A stretch of 64,000 bases of DNA from Vibrio maritimus (GCF_021441885.1 NZ_CP090438.1:3410001-3474000), one strand, 5' to 3'. Shown: positions 1-9,020, counted from the first letter of the stretch. Translations and numbers: made by a program. The notes: generated from the sequence alone by a model not told the origin.

Positions 1-12
1 AGGAGGTCCGGT

Positions 13-129
13 ATGTGCCAGCACGGAAATATGCTGCAACGCCAACATCGCACATTTTGGCAAAAGCTCATGGGTATTAAAGAAATCTATGTCTGCTCAG
101 AATGCGGATACGTCCTCAAGATTCGATAA
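13..129 (+). CDS. 38-aa zinc-ribbon-like miniprotein (hypothetical)
   Basis: An ATG lies 6 nt after a perfect AGGAGG at the first bases of the window, and the reading frame closes at TAA 127-129, giving 38 residues. The protein has a Cys-x-His near the N-terminus and a CSECGY motif near the C-terminus, with a basic stretch between them (HRTFWQKLMGIK). This is the look of a single zinc ribbon with three or four ligands. The frame stays open upstream to the window edge, so a longer protein is possible, but the Shine-Dalgarno position favours this start. It is convergent with tatC and shares the terminator at 155-182. I do not recognise a named family; function unknown. Confidence 0.55.
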   Translation: MCQHGNMLQRQHRTFWQKLMGIKEIYVCSECGYVLKIR

Positions 130-154
130 CCTCCTATCTCTCTAGCACACATAC

Positions 155-182
155 AAAAATAGCGGCCTAAGCCGCTATTTTT
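155..182. terminator. Bidirectional intrinsic terminator
   Basis: A 12-bp stem (AAAAATAGCGGC paired with GCCGCTATTTTT) with a CTAA loop. It has A and T runs on both sides, so it can end both the small plus-strand gene and the minus-strand tatABC transcript. Confidence 0.85.
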
Positions 183-203
183 TATCTCATCAAATTGATG
201 ACA

Positions 204-950
204 CTACTCTTCTTCCTCGTCGACTTCTTCTTTTCGTGTGTAGAAACGCGCAAAGAACAAGCCCACCTCAAACAGCAAGCACATCGGAATCGCTAGCAAC
301 GTCTGAGAAATAAGATCAGGAGGGGTCAATAGCATACCCACAACAAACGCCCCCACGACAATGTAAGGACGCTTTTGCTTCAGGCTATCGACATCTGTCG
401 CACCTGTCCAGCACAGCAGGATAATGGCTACAGGTACCTCAAAGGCAATACCAAACGCTAAAAACAGCGCTAAAACAAAGTCTAGGTAACTGGATATATC
501 CGTTGCAAACTCAACTCCGCCTAACGATATTGCCGTGAAAAAGCCAAACACGAGTGGGAATACCACAAAGTACGCAAAGGCAACACCGCAATAAAAAAGC
601 AACGAGCTCGAGAACATCAGCGGCATGACCAACCTTTTCTCGTGCTTGTATAAGCCTGGCGCAACAAATGCCCACACCTGATACAAAATAAACGGTACCG
701 CAATGAAGACTGAGGCGATCAACGTCAGTTTAAGAGGGGTAAAGAAAGGCGATGCTACGTCGGTTGCGATCATTGTCGCTCCCTCTGGTAGCCTCTCTAC
801 TAGCGGCTTGGAAACAAAATCATAAATATCGCCAGAGAAGTACACCAGAGCCAAAAATACCACTAACACCGCAACAATAGCGCGCAGGAGTCGGTTTCTT
901 AGCTCTAGCAGATGACTAATCAAAGGCTGTGTCTGTTCGACGGACGGCAT
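204..950 (-). CDS. tatC: Sec-independent translocase subunit TatC
   Basis: TatC is the polytopic inner-membrane core of the twin-arginine translocase, where it recognises RR signal peptides with TatB. The 248-aa length is typical. The cytosolic N-terminal region contains LISHLLELRNRLLR, the conserved signal-peptide binding segment. About six hydrophobic segments follow, including the FxxAPGLYKHEKR loop and the LLTPPDLISQ motif near residue 210. The C-terminus is acidic. The start is supported by GAGG 6 nt upstream of ATG. It is last in tatABC, 71 nt after tatB, with a hairpin in the gap. Confidence 0.97.
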   Translation of the reverse strand: MPSVEQTQPLISHLLELRNRLLRAIVAVLVVFLALVYFSGDIYDFVSKPLVERLPEGATMIATDVASPFFTPLKLTLIASVFIAVPFILYQVWAFVAPGLYKHEKRLVMPLMFSSSLLFYCGVAFAYFVVFPLVFGFFTAISLGGVEFATDISSYLDFVLALFLAFGIAFEVPVAIILLCWTGATDVDSLKQKRPYIVVGAFVVGMLLTPPDLISQTLLAIPMCLLFEVGLFFARFYTRKEEVDEEEE

Positions 951-1009
951 GAAAACCTCGAATAAAATAAGTGACCACCAGCGCGATCACTTTCGATATA
1001 CAAATAGAC

Positions 1010-1030
1010 AAGGGCTGATAATCAGCCCTT
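1010..1030. promoter_or_regulatory. Hairpin over the tatB stop codon
   Basis: A near-perfect palindrome (AAGGGCTGA, 3 nt, TCAGCCCTT) contains the tatB TGA stop. No T-run follows on the minus strand, so it is not a classical terminator. It could attenuate or stabilise the mRNA between tatB and tatC; that role is inferred. Confidence 0.5.
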
Positions 1031-1426
1031 ATTCAGATCTTTCTCTGGAGACTCACTCTCAGCAGGTTTTATCGTCTCTGAGCTCTCTGTCACTTGAGGA
1101 CTCGGCTCAGAGTCTGTTGCCTTCGACTTATCGGTCGCGTAAGGACGCGTCACGTCTTGTGCAGCCTGCTTCAATTCTTCTACCGAACTTTTAAGCTCAG
1201 GCGAAAGGTCTTCCATGCCCATTTTCTCAGCTTTTCGCAGATTCTCTTGAAGCTCTTGGACTTTAAGTTCATGCGAAAGCTCATCTTTGACATTATTTGC
1301 CATCGCTTTCGCAGAGCTGATAAAACGAGAAACACTTCGGATAGCAGTCGGCAAGCGCTCTGGTCCCAGAACCACTAAACCAACCACAGAGATGAGTACC
1401 AGTTCCCAAAAACCGATATCAAACAC
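1022..1426 (-). CDS. tatB: Twin-arginine translocase subunit TatB
   Basis: TatB joins TatC in the Tat receptor complex of the inner membrane. The 134-aa protein starts MFDIGFWELVLISVVGLVVL, a single N-terminal membrane segment. The family hinge GPERLP and an amphipathic helix (about residues 22-60) follow, then a variable hydrophilic tail rich in Glu, Ser and Lys. It begins 3 nt after the tatA stop and forms one operon with tatA and tatC. Confidence 0.96.
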   Translation of the reverse strand: MFDIGFWELVLISVVGLVVLGPERLPTAIRSVSRFISSAKAMANNVKDELSHELKVQELQENLRKAEKMGMEDLSPELKSSVEELKQAAQDVTRPYATDKSKATDSEPSPQVTESSETIKPAESESPEKDLNKG

Positions 1427-1429
1427 GAA

Positions 1430-1678
1430 TTATGCCTGCTCTTTATCTTTCTTTGTTTCAGTAGAAGCGTCTGTCTTTTGTTGCTCAATGTTCTTAGGTT
1501 CAAAATCTGCATCTTTTTTGTCAGATTTTGCCGTCGGCTCATCTTCGCTCATTGCTTTCTTAAAGCCCTTGACTGCCCCACCTAGGTCGCCGCCAATGCC
1601 ACGCAGTTTTTTCGTTCCAAACAGCAGAATAACGATTACTGCAATGATAAGAAGTTGCCAAATACTAATACCGCCCAT
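1430..1678 (-). CDS. tatA: Twin-arginine translocase subunit TatA
   Basis: TatA oligomers form the translocation pathway for folded RR-signal proteins. The 82-aa protein opens MGGISIWQLLIIAVIVILLF, a single transmembrane helix. The FGTKKLR hinge and the LGGAVKGFKKAM amphipathic helix follow, then a charged tail rich in Lys, Asp and Glu. It is first in tatABC, about 55 nt downstream of ubiB on the same strand. Confidence 0.96.
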   Translation of the reverse strand: MGGISIWQLLIIAVIVILLFGTKKLRGIGGDLGGAVKGFKKAMSEDEPTAKSDKKDADFEPKNIEQQKTDASTETKKDKEQA

Positions 1679-1733
1679 TCTTTCTACCTCGGGTCTTGAT
1701 TAACAAATTTATGATTTAATGCGAGTTTATCGC

Positions 1734-3368
1734 TTAACGTCTGTAAGTACGCCAACTTAACAGCCAAAATGTGATACCACCAACGCCTGATGTAACAGAC
1801 AACTGGTGATAAGGACTATCCAGCAGTATGGCGGAGCATACGATTAAAGTTGCGCCAACGCCAAACAAAAATTTACCTGTACCATGTTGCCGTTTTGTTT
1901 CACGGTATCCTTGATACAAACTATCCATGCGCTGATTCATAGCCTTACCTTGTTTGAGGCTATCGTACAGCAACTCTGGAAGCTCAGGCAATTTTTCTGC
2001 CCAAAACGGAGCGCGTTCTTTGATACCATTAATGACGGCTTGCGGTCCTACCTGATTCGCCATCCAGTTCTCGAGAAACGGTTTCGCTGTCTCCCATAAG
2101 TCTAGTTGCGGATAGAGCTGTCTGCCTAAACCCTCTACATACAGCAAAGTTTTCTGCAGCAGCACCAACTGAGGCTGCACTTCCATATTAAATCGACGTG
2201 CCGTATTGAACAGGTTCAATAACACATGACCAAAGGAAATTTCGCACAAAGGCTTAGCGAAGATCGGCTCACACACCATGCGAATGGCGAACTCAAACTC
2301 ATCGACATTGGTATCCATTGGCACCCAACCCGAGTCAACGTGCAGCTCGGCGACTTTACGATAGTCTCGGTTGAAGAACGCCAAAAAGTTTTCTGCTAAA
2401 TAGCGTTTATCTTCGCTGTTGAGCGTGCCGACGATGCCGCAATCAAGACCAATCCATAGCGGGTTTTCAGGATGCTCGTAGCTGACAAATACATTGCCGG
2501 GGTGCATATCCGCATGGAAGAAGCTATCGCGAAATACCTGGGTGAAGAAAACGCTCACACCACGCTCAGCTAACAGCTTCATGTTGGTGCCATTCGCTTC
2601 TAGGGTTGGAATATCCGATACCTGAATGCCATAGATGCGTTCCGACACCATTAGTGTCTCACTGCTAAAGTCAGGAAGCACTTCTGGAACGTACAGCTCT
2701 TCACTGCCTTCGAAGTTGCGGCGCAATTGAATCGCATTTGCCGCTTCGCGTCTCAGATCTAGCTCATCTAATAGCGTTTTTTCGTACTCACGCACCACTT
2801 CGACGGGTTTGAGTCGGCGCGCATCAGGTAAGGCTTTAGAGACAATGCGAGCCATGCGATACATCAGCTTCAGATCGGCATCAATAACAGGACGGATATC
2901 AGGGCGTATCACCTTGAGTACCACCTCCTGCCCTGTCTCTTTGAGCTTGGCAGTATGAACCTGCGCGATGGATGCCGATGCTAATGGCTCGATGTCAAAA
3001 TCATCAAACCAGTTTTCAATTGGACCACCGAGCGCCTTCTCCATTTGCGTTTTAGCCAACTCACCGTCAAACGGTGACACTTGGTCTTGCAGCAGCGCTA
3101 GTTGGTCAGCGATATGGGGAGGAAACAGGTCGCGGCGCGTTGACATCATCTGACCAAACTTGATCCATACCGGACCAAGTTCTTGCAATGCTAGACGAAG
3201 TCGCTCACCAAGTGGTTTGTCTGGATGTTGATTCTTCATCCAAAACAGTGAGCGCCTTGCTAATAGTGGCGCTTTGGTCAACTGATGAGTTGGCATCAAC
3301 TCATCTAGGCCATACTCAAGTTGAACCTTAACGATGTGATAGAGGCGCTTTATTTCACTCGGGGTCAT
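1734..3368 (-). CDS. ubiB: UbiB, atypical kinase/ATPase for ubiquinone synthesis
   Basis: UbiB is an ABC1/ADCK-type protein-kinase-like ATPase needed for ubiquinone biosynthesis, probably helping deliver lipid precursors to the Ubi complex. The 544-aa protein has the KFGQ motif (WIKFGQMMSTRRDLFP), the Ala-rich loop LASASIAQVHTA in place of a Gly-rich loop, a catalytic-type HADMHPGN and a metal-binding DCGIVG. Two hydrophobic segments lie at the C-terminus (about 495-540). It overlaps ubiJ by 4 bp, which indicates translational coupling in ubiE-ubiJ-ubiB. Confidence 0.96.
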   Translation of the reverse strand: MTPSEIKRLYHIVKVQLEYGLDELMPTHQLTKAPLLARRSLFWMKNQHPDKPLGERLRLALQELGPVWIKFGQMMSTRRDLFPPHIADQLALLQDQVSPFDGELAKTQMEKALGGPIENWFDDFDIEPLASASIAQVHTAKLKETGQEVVLKVIRPDIRPVIDADLKLMYRMARIVSKALPDARRLKPVEVVREYEKTLLDELDLRREAANAIQLRRNFEGSEELYVPEVLPDFSSETLMVSERIYGIQVSDIPTLEANGTNMKLLAERGVSVFFTQVFRDSFFHADMHPGNVFVSYEHPENPLWIGLDCGIVGTLNSEDKRYLAENFLAFFNRDYRKVAELHVDSGWVPMDTNVDEFEFAIRMVCEPIFAKPLCEISFGHVLLNLFNTARRFNMEVQPQLVLLQKTLLYVEGLGRQLYPQLDLWETAKPFLENWMANQVGPQAVINGIKERAPFWAEKLPELPELLYDSLKQGKAMNQRMDSLYQGYRETKRQHGTGKFLFGVGATLIVCSAILLDSPYHQLSVTSGVGGITFWLLSWRTYRR

Positions 3369-3997
3369 ACACGCTCCGAGTCTGGTTGGCCATCGACCGA
3401 CGCCAGCAAAGCGTCCAAACGGGCATTCAGTCGCTCAGTTTGGCTGCGCACATCATCCACATCGTCACAAAACGCTGCGACGGCAAGCGGTGGCGGTGCA
3501 ATTTTCCACTCTTCTGTCAGTACTTGACCAAAATGGTCTTGATGCTTGGCAGCTTGCGAAGCAAAAAAGCCGAACAGGTTTTTGGCACCTTGTACTGCCG
3601 TATGAGCGACAACATCGCCCGTCACGCGGGACATCCACTCTTCAATGTCTGGCTTACAATCGGTAAGCAGCGCCGAAAACTTTTGCGCCAACTGAATATC
3701 ACCGTCAAGCTCAAGCTTATCTTGCTTGATAAGTTTGGTGATATTGGCTTGCTCTTTGAGCTCAGGCAGAACCGACAAATTGAGCGACAGGTAACAGTCG
3801 GGTTCACCCTCGTAGTTAGCCAATACATCAAGCTGATTGCTAAACACAAAGGTGAGCGATTTATTGAATTCACGCAGATGAATTTGAATCACCTGACCTT
3901 TTAGGCGGGCCACGCGGTTAATCAGCGCTTCATCGTCTTTAATCAGGGTATTGAGTGTGGTTTCCACCACGGCCGTCACTAATGGATCAAAAGGCAT
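3365..3997 (-). CDS. ubiJ: UbiJ, SCP2-domain ubiquinone accessory factor
   Basis: UbiJ is a soluble lipid-binding accessory protein that with UbiK scaffolds the aerobic ubiquinone enzymes. The 210-aa protein has an N-terminal SCP2-like sterol-carrier fold (about 15-115, with alternating strands such as VIQIHLREFNKSLTFVF). A helical C-terminus with heptads (DDVRSQTERLNARLDALLASV) follows. It lies between ubiE (10-nt gap) and ubiB (4-bp overlap), the standard gammaproteobacterial order. Confidence 0.93.
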   Translation of the reverse strand: MPFDPLVTAVVETTLNTLIKDDEALINRVARLKGQVIQIHLREFNKSLTFVFSNQLDVLANYEGEPDCYLSLNLSVLPELKEQANITKLIKQDKLELDGDIQLAQKFSALLTDCKPDIEEWMSRVTGDVVAHTAVQGAKNLFGFFASQAAKHQDHFGQVLTEEWKIAPPPLAVAAFCDDVDDVRSQTERLNARLDALLASVDGQPDSERV

Positions 3998-4007
3998 GGC
4001 TCAGTCC

Positions 4008-4790
4008 TTAGAATTTGTATCCACGGTGTAGGGCAACAATACCACCGGTCAGGTTGTAATATTTGGTTTGCTCAAAGCCAGCGTCTTGCATCATGCCTTC
4101 CAGCGTATCTTGGTCTGGGTGCATGCGGATTGATTCGGCTAGGTAGCGATAGCTCTCGGCATCGTTGGCCACTAGCTCACCCATCTTAGGTAGCAGGTGG
4201 AAAGAGTACGCATCGTACACTTTAGAAAGAGGCTCAATGATTGGTTTCGAGAACTCCAGAACCAATAGGCGACCACCCGGCTTAAGCACACGGAACATAG
4301 AGCGCAGTGCTTTGTCTTTGTCCGTCACATTACGAAGACAGAAGCTGATTGTGATGCAGTCAAAGTAATCGTCTGGAAATGGCAACTCTTCAGCGTTGGC
4401 TTGAACATAGTGAACGTTACCAACAATGCCAGTATCACGCAGCTTGTCGCGACCCACGTTGAGCATTGAGTTGTTGATGTCGGCAAGCACTACGTGCCCT
4501 TTATCGCCAACAATACGAGAAAACTTAGCGGTCAAATCACCAGTACCGCCACCTAGGTCTAGAATACGCTGACCTGGTCGTGCACCACTGCAATCAATAG
4601 TGAAACGCTTCCATAGGCGGTGAACACCACCTGACATCAAATCGTTCATGATGTCGTATTTTGCTGCCACCGAGTGAAACACTTCCGCTACGCGCGTTAC
4701 TTTTTCTTGTTTCGCAACAGTTTCGAAGCCGAAGTGCGTGGTGTCGTCTTGTTGATTTACTTGATTCGATTGCACAGTACTTTCCGTCAT
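4008..4790 (-). CDS. ubiE: Demethylmenaquinone/ubiquinone C-methyltransferase UbiE
   Basis: UbiE is a SAM-dependent C-methyltransferase that acts in both menaquinone and ubiquinone synthesis. The 260-aa sequence has the family signature YDIMNDLMSGGVHRLWKR, SAM motif I (ILDLGGGTGDLT, about residues 75-86), the motif DYFDCITISFCLRNVTD and the C-terminal LTGGIVALHRGYKF. It leads ubiE-ubiJ-ubiB and lies 45 nt downstream of rmuC. Confidence 0.97.
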   Translation of the reverse strand: MTESTVQSNQVNQQDDTTHFGFETVAKQEKVTRVAEVFHSVAAKYDIMNDLMSGGVHRLWKRFTIDCSGARPGQRILDLGGGTGDLTAKFSRIVGDKGHVVLADINNSMLNVGRDKLRDTGIVGNVHYVQANAEELPFPDDYFDCITISFCLRNVTDKDKALRSMFRVLKPGGRLLVLEFSKPIIEPLSKVYDAYSFHLLPKMGELVANDAESYRYLAESIRMHPDQDTLEGMMQDAGFEQTKYYNLTGGIVALHRGYKF

Positions 4791-4835
4791 TATTCTTCCT
4801 CTTGGGCAGCGCTACTTCTCCGTCGCCGCAGACGG

Positions 4836-6350
4836 TCAGTTTACTTTATCCATGTCTGGTTGTCTTTCCACCAAAGCATCATTTTGTGCAATTTCTGTGA
4901 GCGAGGGAGAAATCGAGCGTTTCACCTCAACCCCAAGCTGTTTAAAGCTTTCCGCCTGACGAATCGCATTACCGCGACCCGTCGCTAACTTGTTCATCGC
5001 CCCTTGGTAACTTTGGTTGGCTTTATCCAATGCGCCGCCCAAACCTTCCATGTCATCCACGAAGAGGCGCAGCTTGTCGTAGAGCTTGCTGGCTTTGTCT
5101 GCGATCACCTGAGCATTTTGGTTTTGTCTATCGTTGCGCCAAAGGTTGTCGATGGTACGCAGCGCCACCAGCAGTGTGGTTGGGCTAACCAAAATAATGT
5201 TGCTCTCCATTGCCTCTTTCACCAAACTCGGGTCAGCTTGAATCGCCACTTGGAATGCGGGCTCAACGGGGATGAACATCAAGACGTAATCGAGGGAGCG
5301 AATACCCTTAAGTTGGTGGTAATCTTTTTGCGACAGCCCACGAATATGGTTACGAAGCGCCAATAAGTGATCACTCAGCGCTCGATCGCGTTCGGCATCG
5401 GTTTCAGCATTGAAATAGCGCTCGTAGGCAACCAACACCATCTTCGAATCGATCACCACCTGCTTATCTTGTGGTAAATGAACGATCACATCGGGCTGAT
5501 AACGCTTACCCGCTTCGTTTTGCAGACTCACCTGCGTTTGATACTCGTGTCCTTCGCGAAGCCCCGACTCTGCCAATACGCGCGCCAAGACCACCTCACC
5601 CCAGTTGCCTTGTTGTTTGTTGTCGCCCTTCAGAGCTTGCGTCAGGTTCATCGCTTCTTTAGTCATCTGATCATTAAGACGCTGGAGGTTTTTTAGCTCA
5701 TGCACCAGCGTATGTCGCTCTTTTGCCTCTTGACTAAAACTATCGTTGACCTGCTTTTTAAAGCCCTCAAGCTGCTCTTTGAGTGGGGATAGAATCCCCT
5801 CGAGGCTTTGACGGTTTTGCGCATCAACTTTGGCGGTTTTCGCTTCAAACACTTGATGAGCAAGGCGCTCAAACTGCTCTTTAAGGCGTAACTCAGATTG
5901 CTGCAGCAGCTCTAGCTTCTCTTGATCCGAGCGCTGTTGTTGCTGATACGTGGCGAGCTGCTCGCGTAACTGCGCCTCAGATTGCGCACGCTGCTGCTTA
6001 ACCTGCTCAAGCTCGGTAGCGTACTGCTGACGCTCTTGCTTCACAGCCTCGAAATAGCGCAGCTTTTCCATTGCTGCCATCACCTTGCCGTGCGCTTGCT
6101 TGAGCTCAAATGCCGACTTGTCACGCTCATCATCCAGCTCATCGAGTTCTTGTTTGGCATCAGATAACTCTTGCTGCATGCGCGCGATTTGCTGCTCTAG
6201 TGCCGTCGTCTCGAGCTGTGCTTTGTGTTCCGCTAAGGCTTCTATTTGACGAGATTTAAAATGCAACACCGCAGCGGCAGAAAAGCCAACCACAGTGCTA
6301 AGTGAAGTGATTGAAAGTAGGAGGGTTTGATTATCAATAATCCATTGCAT
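4836..6350 (-). CDS. rmuC: RmuC family nuclease-like protein
   Basis: RmuC proteins limit DNA inversion at short inverted repeats, have a PD-(D/E)XK-type nuclease fold and act near the membrane or DNA. The 504-aa protein has an N-terminal membrane anchor (about 8-28), a long coiled coil (about 30-200, Gln/Glu/Leu rich) and the conserved RmuC domain: GNWGEVVLARVLAESGLREG, RYQPDVIVHLPQDKQVVIDSK, LDYVLMFIPVEPAF. It is the last conserved core gene before the lateral flagellar cluster, 67 nt from fliJ. Confidence 0.95.
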   Translation of the reverse strand: MQWIIDNQTLLLSITSLSTVVGFSAAAVLHFKSRQIEALAEHKAQLETTALEQQIARMQQELSDAKQELDELDDERDKSAFELKQAHGKVMAAMEKLRYFEAVKQERQQYATELEQVKQQRAQSEAQLREQLATYQQQQRSDQEKLELLQQSELRLKEQFERLAHQVFEAKTAKVDAQNRQSLEGILSPLKEQLEGFKKQVNDSFSQEAKERHTLVHELKNLQRLNDQMTKEAMNLTQALKGDNKQQGNWGEVVLARVLAESGLREGHEYQTQVSLQNEAGKRYQPDVIVHLPQDKQVVIDSKMVLVAYERYFNAETDAERDRALSDHLLALRNHIRGLSQKDYHQLKGIRSLDYVLMFIPVEPAFQVAIQADPSLVKEAMESNIILVSPTTLLVALRTIDNLWRNDRQNQNAQVIADKASKLYDKLRLFVDDMEGLGGALDKANQSYQGAMNKLATGRGNAIRQAESFKQLGVEVKRSISPSLTEIAQNDALVERQPDMDKVN

Positions 6351-6417
6351 TGTTTACTTGCCATCAGCCTTAGTTATTAAGCTAATGGTAATTTATACTG
6401 GATAAATGTCCAGATAT

Positions 6418-6849
6418 TTACAGGGAGCGGCGCTTGAGGCGGGCGTTGATGATGTCCTCTATTAGCTTTTGTTCGCGCTTTGCTTTTTCATAGCTCTGCT
6501 TTTTGTTCCAGCGCTCTAATACCTGCTCAAGCCCTTGAACGCGAGCCGCTTTTTGCTGTAGCTGCTTTTGTACCGACTGACACTGAGCCTCCATCACGGC
6601 TTGCTCTTGCTGATGGTGCACCAACATCTTTTGTAGCATCTGATCCGCCAAGTTAAGGTTCATCAGCCCCACACTGCAGGTTTTCGTTGCCCCTTGATAG
6701 TTGCGAGATTTCAGCTCTGAAAGTGCTTCCAACTGAGCACAGAGATGCTCACTCTGATGGCGCATGGATTCGAGCTGAGCGCCGATCTGATCGCGCCTTA
6801 GCTCCTCGACTTGGGTCATCTTGCCGACTGCGCGGATCTTGCTTTCCAT
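6418..6849 (-). CDS. fliJ: Lateral flagellar FliJ-like export chaperone
   Basis: FliJ is the small coiled-coil stalk of the flagellar export ATPase and a chaperone-recycling factor. The 143-aa protein is almost entirely helical, with heptad-like Leu/Gln spacing and a Lys/Arg-rich C-terminus (NARLKRRSL). Sequence alone is weak evidence for FliJ. Its place at the end of fliE-fliF-fliG-fliH-fliI makes the call. The start has AAGGAAG about 9 nt upstream. It marks the left edge of the lateral cluster. Confidence 0.8.
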   Translation of the reverse strand: MESKIRAVGKMTQVEELRRDQIGAQLESMRHQSEHLCAQLEALSELKSRNYQGATKTCSVGLMNLNLADQMLQKMLVHHQQEQAVMEAQCQSVQKQLQQKAARVQGLEQVLERWNKKQSYEKAKREQKLIEDIINARLKRRSL

Positions 6850-6898
6850 TGCACTGCTTCCTTATTCGCGACGTACGATTTGCGCATCACGTCATCGT

Positions 6899-8278
6899 TT
6901 ATTGCGCTTGCTGAGCCTGAAACAGCTGAGCAAGCTCGGTTAAACTGCTGGTTAAGTTCACCGCCTCATTCGCGCCTTGCAACAAATACCCTTTAAGCTG
7001 CGGATGCATGGCAACCGCTCGGTCTAACTCAGGGTCTTGTCCCGGCTGGTAGCCACCTAGCGGTAGAAGTTCTTTAACCTGAAGGTAGCTCGAATAAAGC
7101 TGTCTAAATTGATTTGCGATCGTGGAGTGCGCCTCTGGCGTGCAGCCAGACATACAGCGACTGATAGAAGCATTGATATCAATGGCAGGATAGTGCCCTT
7201 GCTCTGCCAATTGACGAGACAGCACCACATGCCCATCCAAGATCGCCCGCGCCGAATCCACCACAGGGTCTTGTTGGTCATCCCCTTCTGCTAACACGGT
7301 GTAGATAGCGGTAAGACTGCCATCTGGATGTTCACTGTTACCGGCACGCTCCAAAAGCTGCGGCAACACACTAAACACGGAAGGCGGATAACCCCTTGAG
7401 GCAGGTGGCTCACCTAAAGCCAACGCAATCTCACGCTGCGCCATCGCATAGCGAGTGAGTGAATCCATCAGCAGCAGTACATCGTTACCCTTGTCGCGAA
7501 AATACTCGGCGACACGATGACACAGCAGTGTGGCACGCAGTCTCATCAGTGGTGACTCATCGGCAGGCGCCGCGATAATGATTGCCTTGCGGCGCATCTC
7601 TTCGGTCAGATTGCGCTCGATAAACTCTCGAACTTCTCGACCGCGCTCGCCAATCAAACCGACCACGATGACATCGGCTTCGGTGTTTTGGGTGATCATG
7701 CCCATGAGTACACTTTTACCTACACCACTGCCTGCCATTAATCCGATGCGCTGCCCTTTGCCCACGGTAAGTAAACCATTGATTGCGCGCACCCCCACAT
7801 CAAGCGGTGTGTCCACTGGGCGTCTTTTTAAAGGGTTAATCGATTTAGGCTCTAGCGAGACACGCTCGCCGCCTTTTAACCTAGGTCCATCATCCAGAGC
7901 TTCACCTAGCCCGTTAACCACACGACCCAGCCAGTGATTACCAAGGTTCACTGAGCTGTCGCCATCCAGCGGCACTACCTTGGCACCTGCAAACAAACCA
8001 CCAAGACGCCGAACTGGCATTAGGTAGGCTATGTTATGATCAAAGCCGACTACCTGAGCCTCAATCATGTCGCCTTCGTCGGTCTCTACTAAGCAACGCT
8101 GCTCAAGCTTAAATCGGCAACCGACCGCTTGTAGCATTAAGCCATTCACCTTGACCAAACGTCCCGTCACTCGCGCCACGGGCACGGTATCAAGTGATGC
8201 TATCGCATCAAACAGTCGATCTTTAAGCAACCTATCTTTGAGCACCCGATCTTTGAGCAGCGGCGACACATTAGACAT
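6899..8278 (-). CDS. fliI: Lateral flagellar export ATPase FliI
   Basis: FliI is the cytoplasmic hexameric ATPase of flagellar type III export. Walker A is GLMAGSGVGKSVLMG, Walker B is DVLLLMDSLTRYA, and the family block GEPPASRGYPPSVFSVLPQLLERAG is present. I start at the ATG at 8278: GAGG lies 6 nt upstream, and the ATG overlaps the fliH stop by 8 bp. A longer frame runs 8 codons further but lacks these signals. The product is then 459 aa. Residues 7-21 form three tandem (L/V)LKDR repeats, unusual for the family. Confidence 0.95.
   Translation of the reverse strand: MSNVSPLLKDRVLKDRLLKDRLFDAIASLDTVPVARVTGRLVKVNGLMLQAVGCRFKLEQRCLVETDEGDMIEAQVVGFDHNIAYLMPVRRLGGLFAGAKVVPLDGDSSVNLGNHWLGRVVNGLGEALDDGPRLKGGERVSLEPKSINPLKRRPVDTPLDVGVRAINGLLTVGKGQRIGLMAGSGVGKSVLMGMITQNTEADVIVVGLIGERGREVREFIERNLTEEMRRKAIIIAAPADESPLMRLRATLLCHRVAEYFRDKGNDVLLLMDSLTRYAMAQREIALALGEPPASRGYPPSVFSVLPQLLERAGNSEHPDGSLTAIYTVLAEGDDQQDPVVDSARAILDGHVVLSRQLAEQGHYPAIDINASISRCMSGCTPEAHSTIANQFRQLYSSYLQVKELLPLGGYQPGQDPELDRAVAMHPQLKGYLLQGANEAVNLTSSLTELAQLFQAQQAQ
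8216..8260 (-). repeat. Three 15-nt tandem repeats at the fliI 5' end
   Basis: Three imperfect 15-nt units encode LLKDR, VLKDR and LLKDR in the FliI N-terminus. The units differ mostly at synonymous or conservative positions, so this looks like an old in-frame duplication. Confidence 0.75.
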
Positions 8279-9020
8279 TGCGTTCCTCGGATTCGTTAGC
8301 AATCACTTCATCGAGCAAGTGCTCTTTAACGGCGTCCATGCACGACTCCAATCGAGAGTCGCAGCTTGCGTCTGCTTCGGCGTCTTCAGTCACAAGCTGA
8401 CAGCCACCCACAGGCAAATCGGCTTTCGCCATCAGCTTCCAGCCCGCGGCAAGCTCTGGGTTAATATGCGTGATGCGCTCAAGGTCCTGAGGGTTTAGGA
8501 ACACGGTGACCTTTTCCGTTTTACCCGGCATGGCTTCTAACGTTTCATCCACCAGCGTGAGAATTTGTTGCGGCATCAGAGTCAGCTCAGCTCGAATCAC
8601 TTGTTGCGCCACTTTCTGCACTAACTCACAGATCATATGACGCTGTTGCTGCTCTTTTTCCTCTTGCCACCGCGACAATGCCACATAGATATCGTTGACA
8701 GGTTTAACTGCATCGACAAACGTCTGCTTACCCGTTTGTTCACCCGAAACAAAACCTTGTTGAAAGCCCTCTTTTTGGCCCTCAGCAATGCCCTGTTGTT
8801 TGCCCTGTTCAACCCCCTGATTAAAGCCTTCGCGGTGACCACGCTCCAATCCTTGTTGAAACCCTTCTTCTAAGCGCTCTTGGATATCCATTTGTGTTGG
8901 CGCATCATCCCAATTGAGGTCTGCGGCCAGTTCATCACTCGCAGAAGGCTGCGCTACCGGAGGAAAGCGGTGCTGGCGATAACCAGTCGCAGGTAAGGAA
9001 AATATCTTAGTGCGCGTCAT
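8271..9020 (-). CDS. fliH: Lateral flagellar FliH, export ATPase regulator
   Basis: FliH is a dimeric peripheral stalk that inhibits and anchors FliI at the export gate. The 249-aa protein has a central run of Gly-x3-Gly spacings (about residues 52-92: EGFQQGLERGHREGFNQG and onward), a known FliH hallmark. A helical segment and a C-terminal FliI-binding domain follow (LVQKVAQQVIRAEL, VTVFLNPQDLERI). GGAG stands about 6 nt before ATG, and the start comes 2 nt after the fliG stop. Confidence 0.92.
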   Translation of the reverse strand: MTRTKIFSLPATGYRQHRFPPVAQPSASDELAADLNWDDAPTQMDIQERLEEGFQQGLERGHREGFNQGVEQGKQQGIAEGQKEGFQQGFVSGEQTGKQTFVDAVKPVNDIYVALSRWQEEKEQQQRHMICELVQKVAQQVIRAELTLMPQQILTLVDETLEAMPGKTEKVTVFLNPQDLERITHINPELAAGWKLMAKADLPVGGCQLVTEDAEADASCDSRLESCMDAVKEHLLDEVIANESEERNV

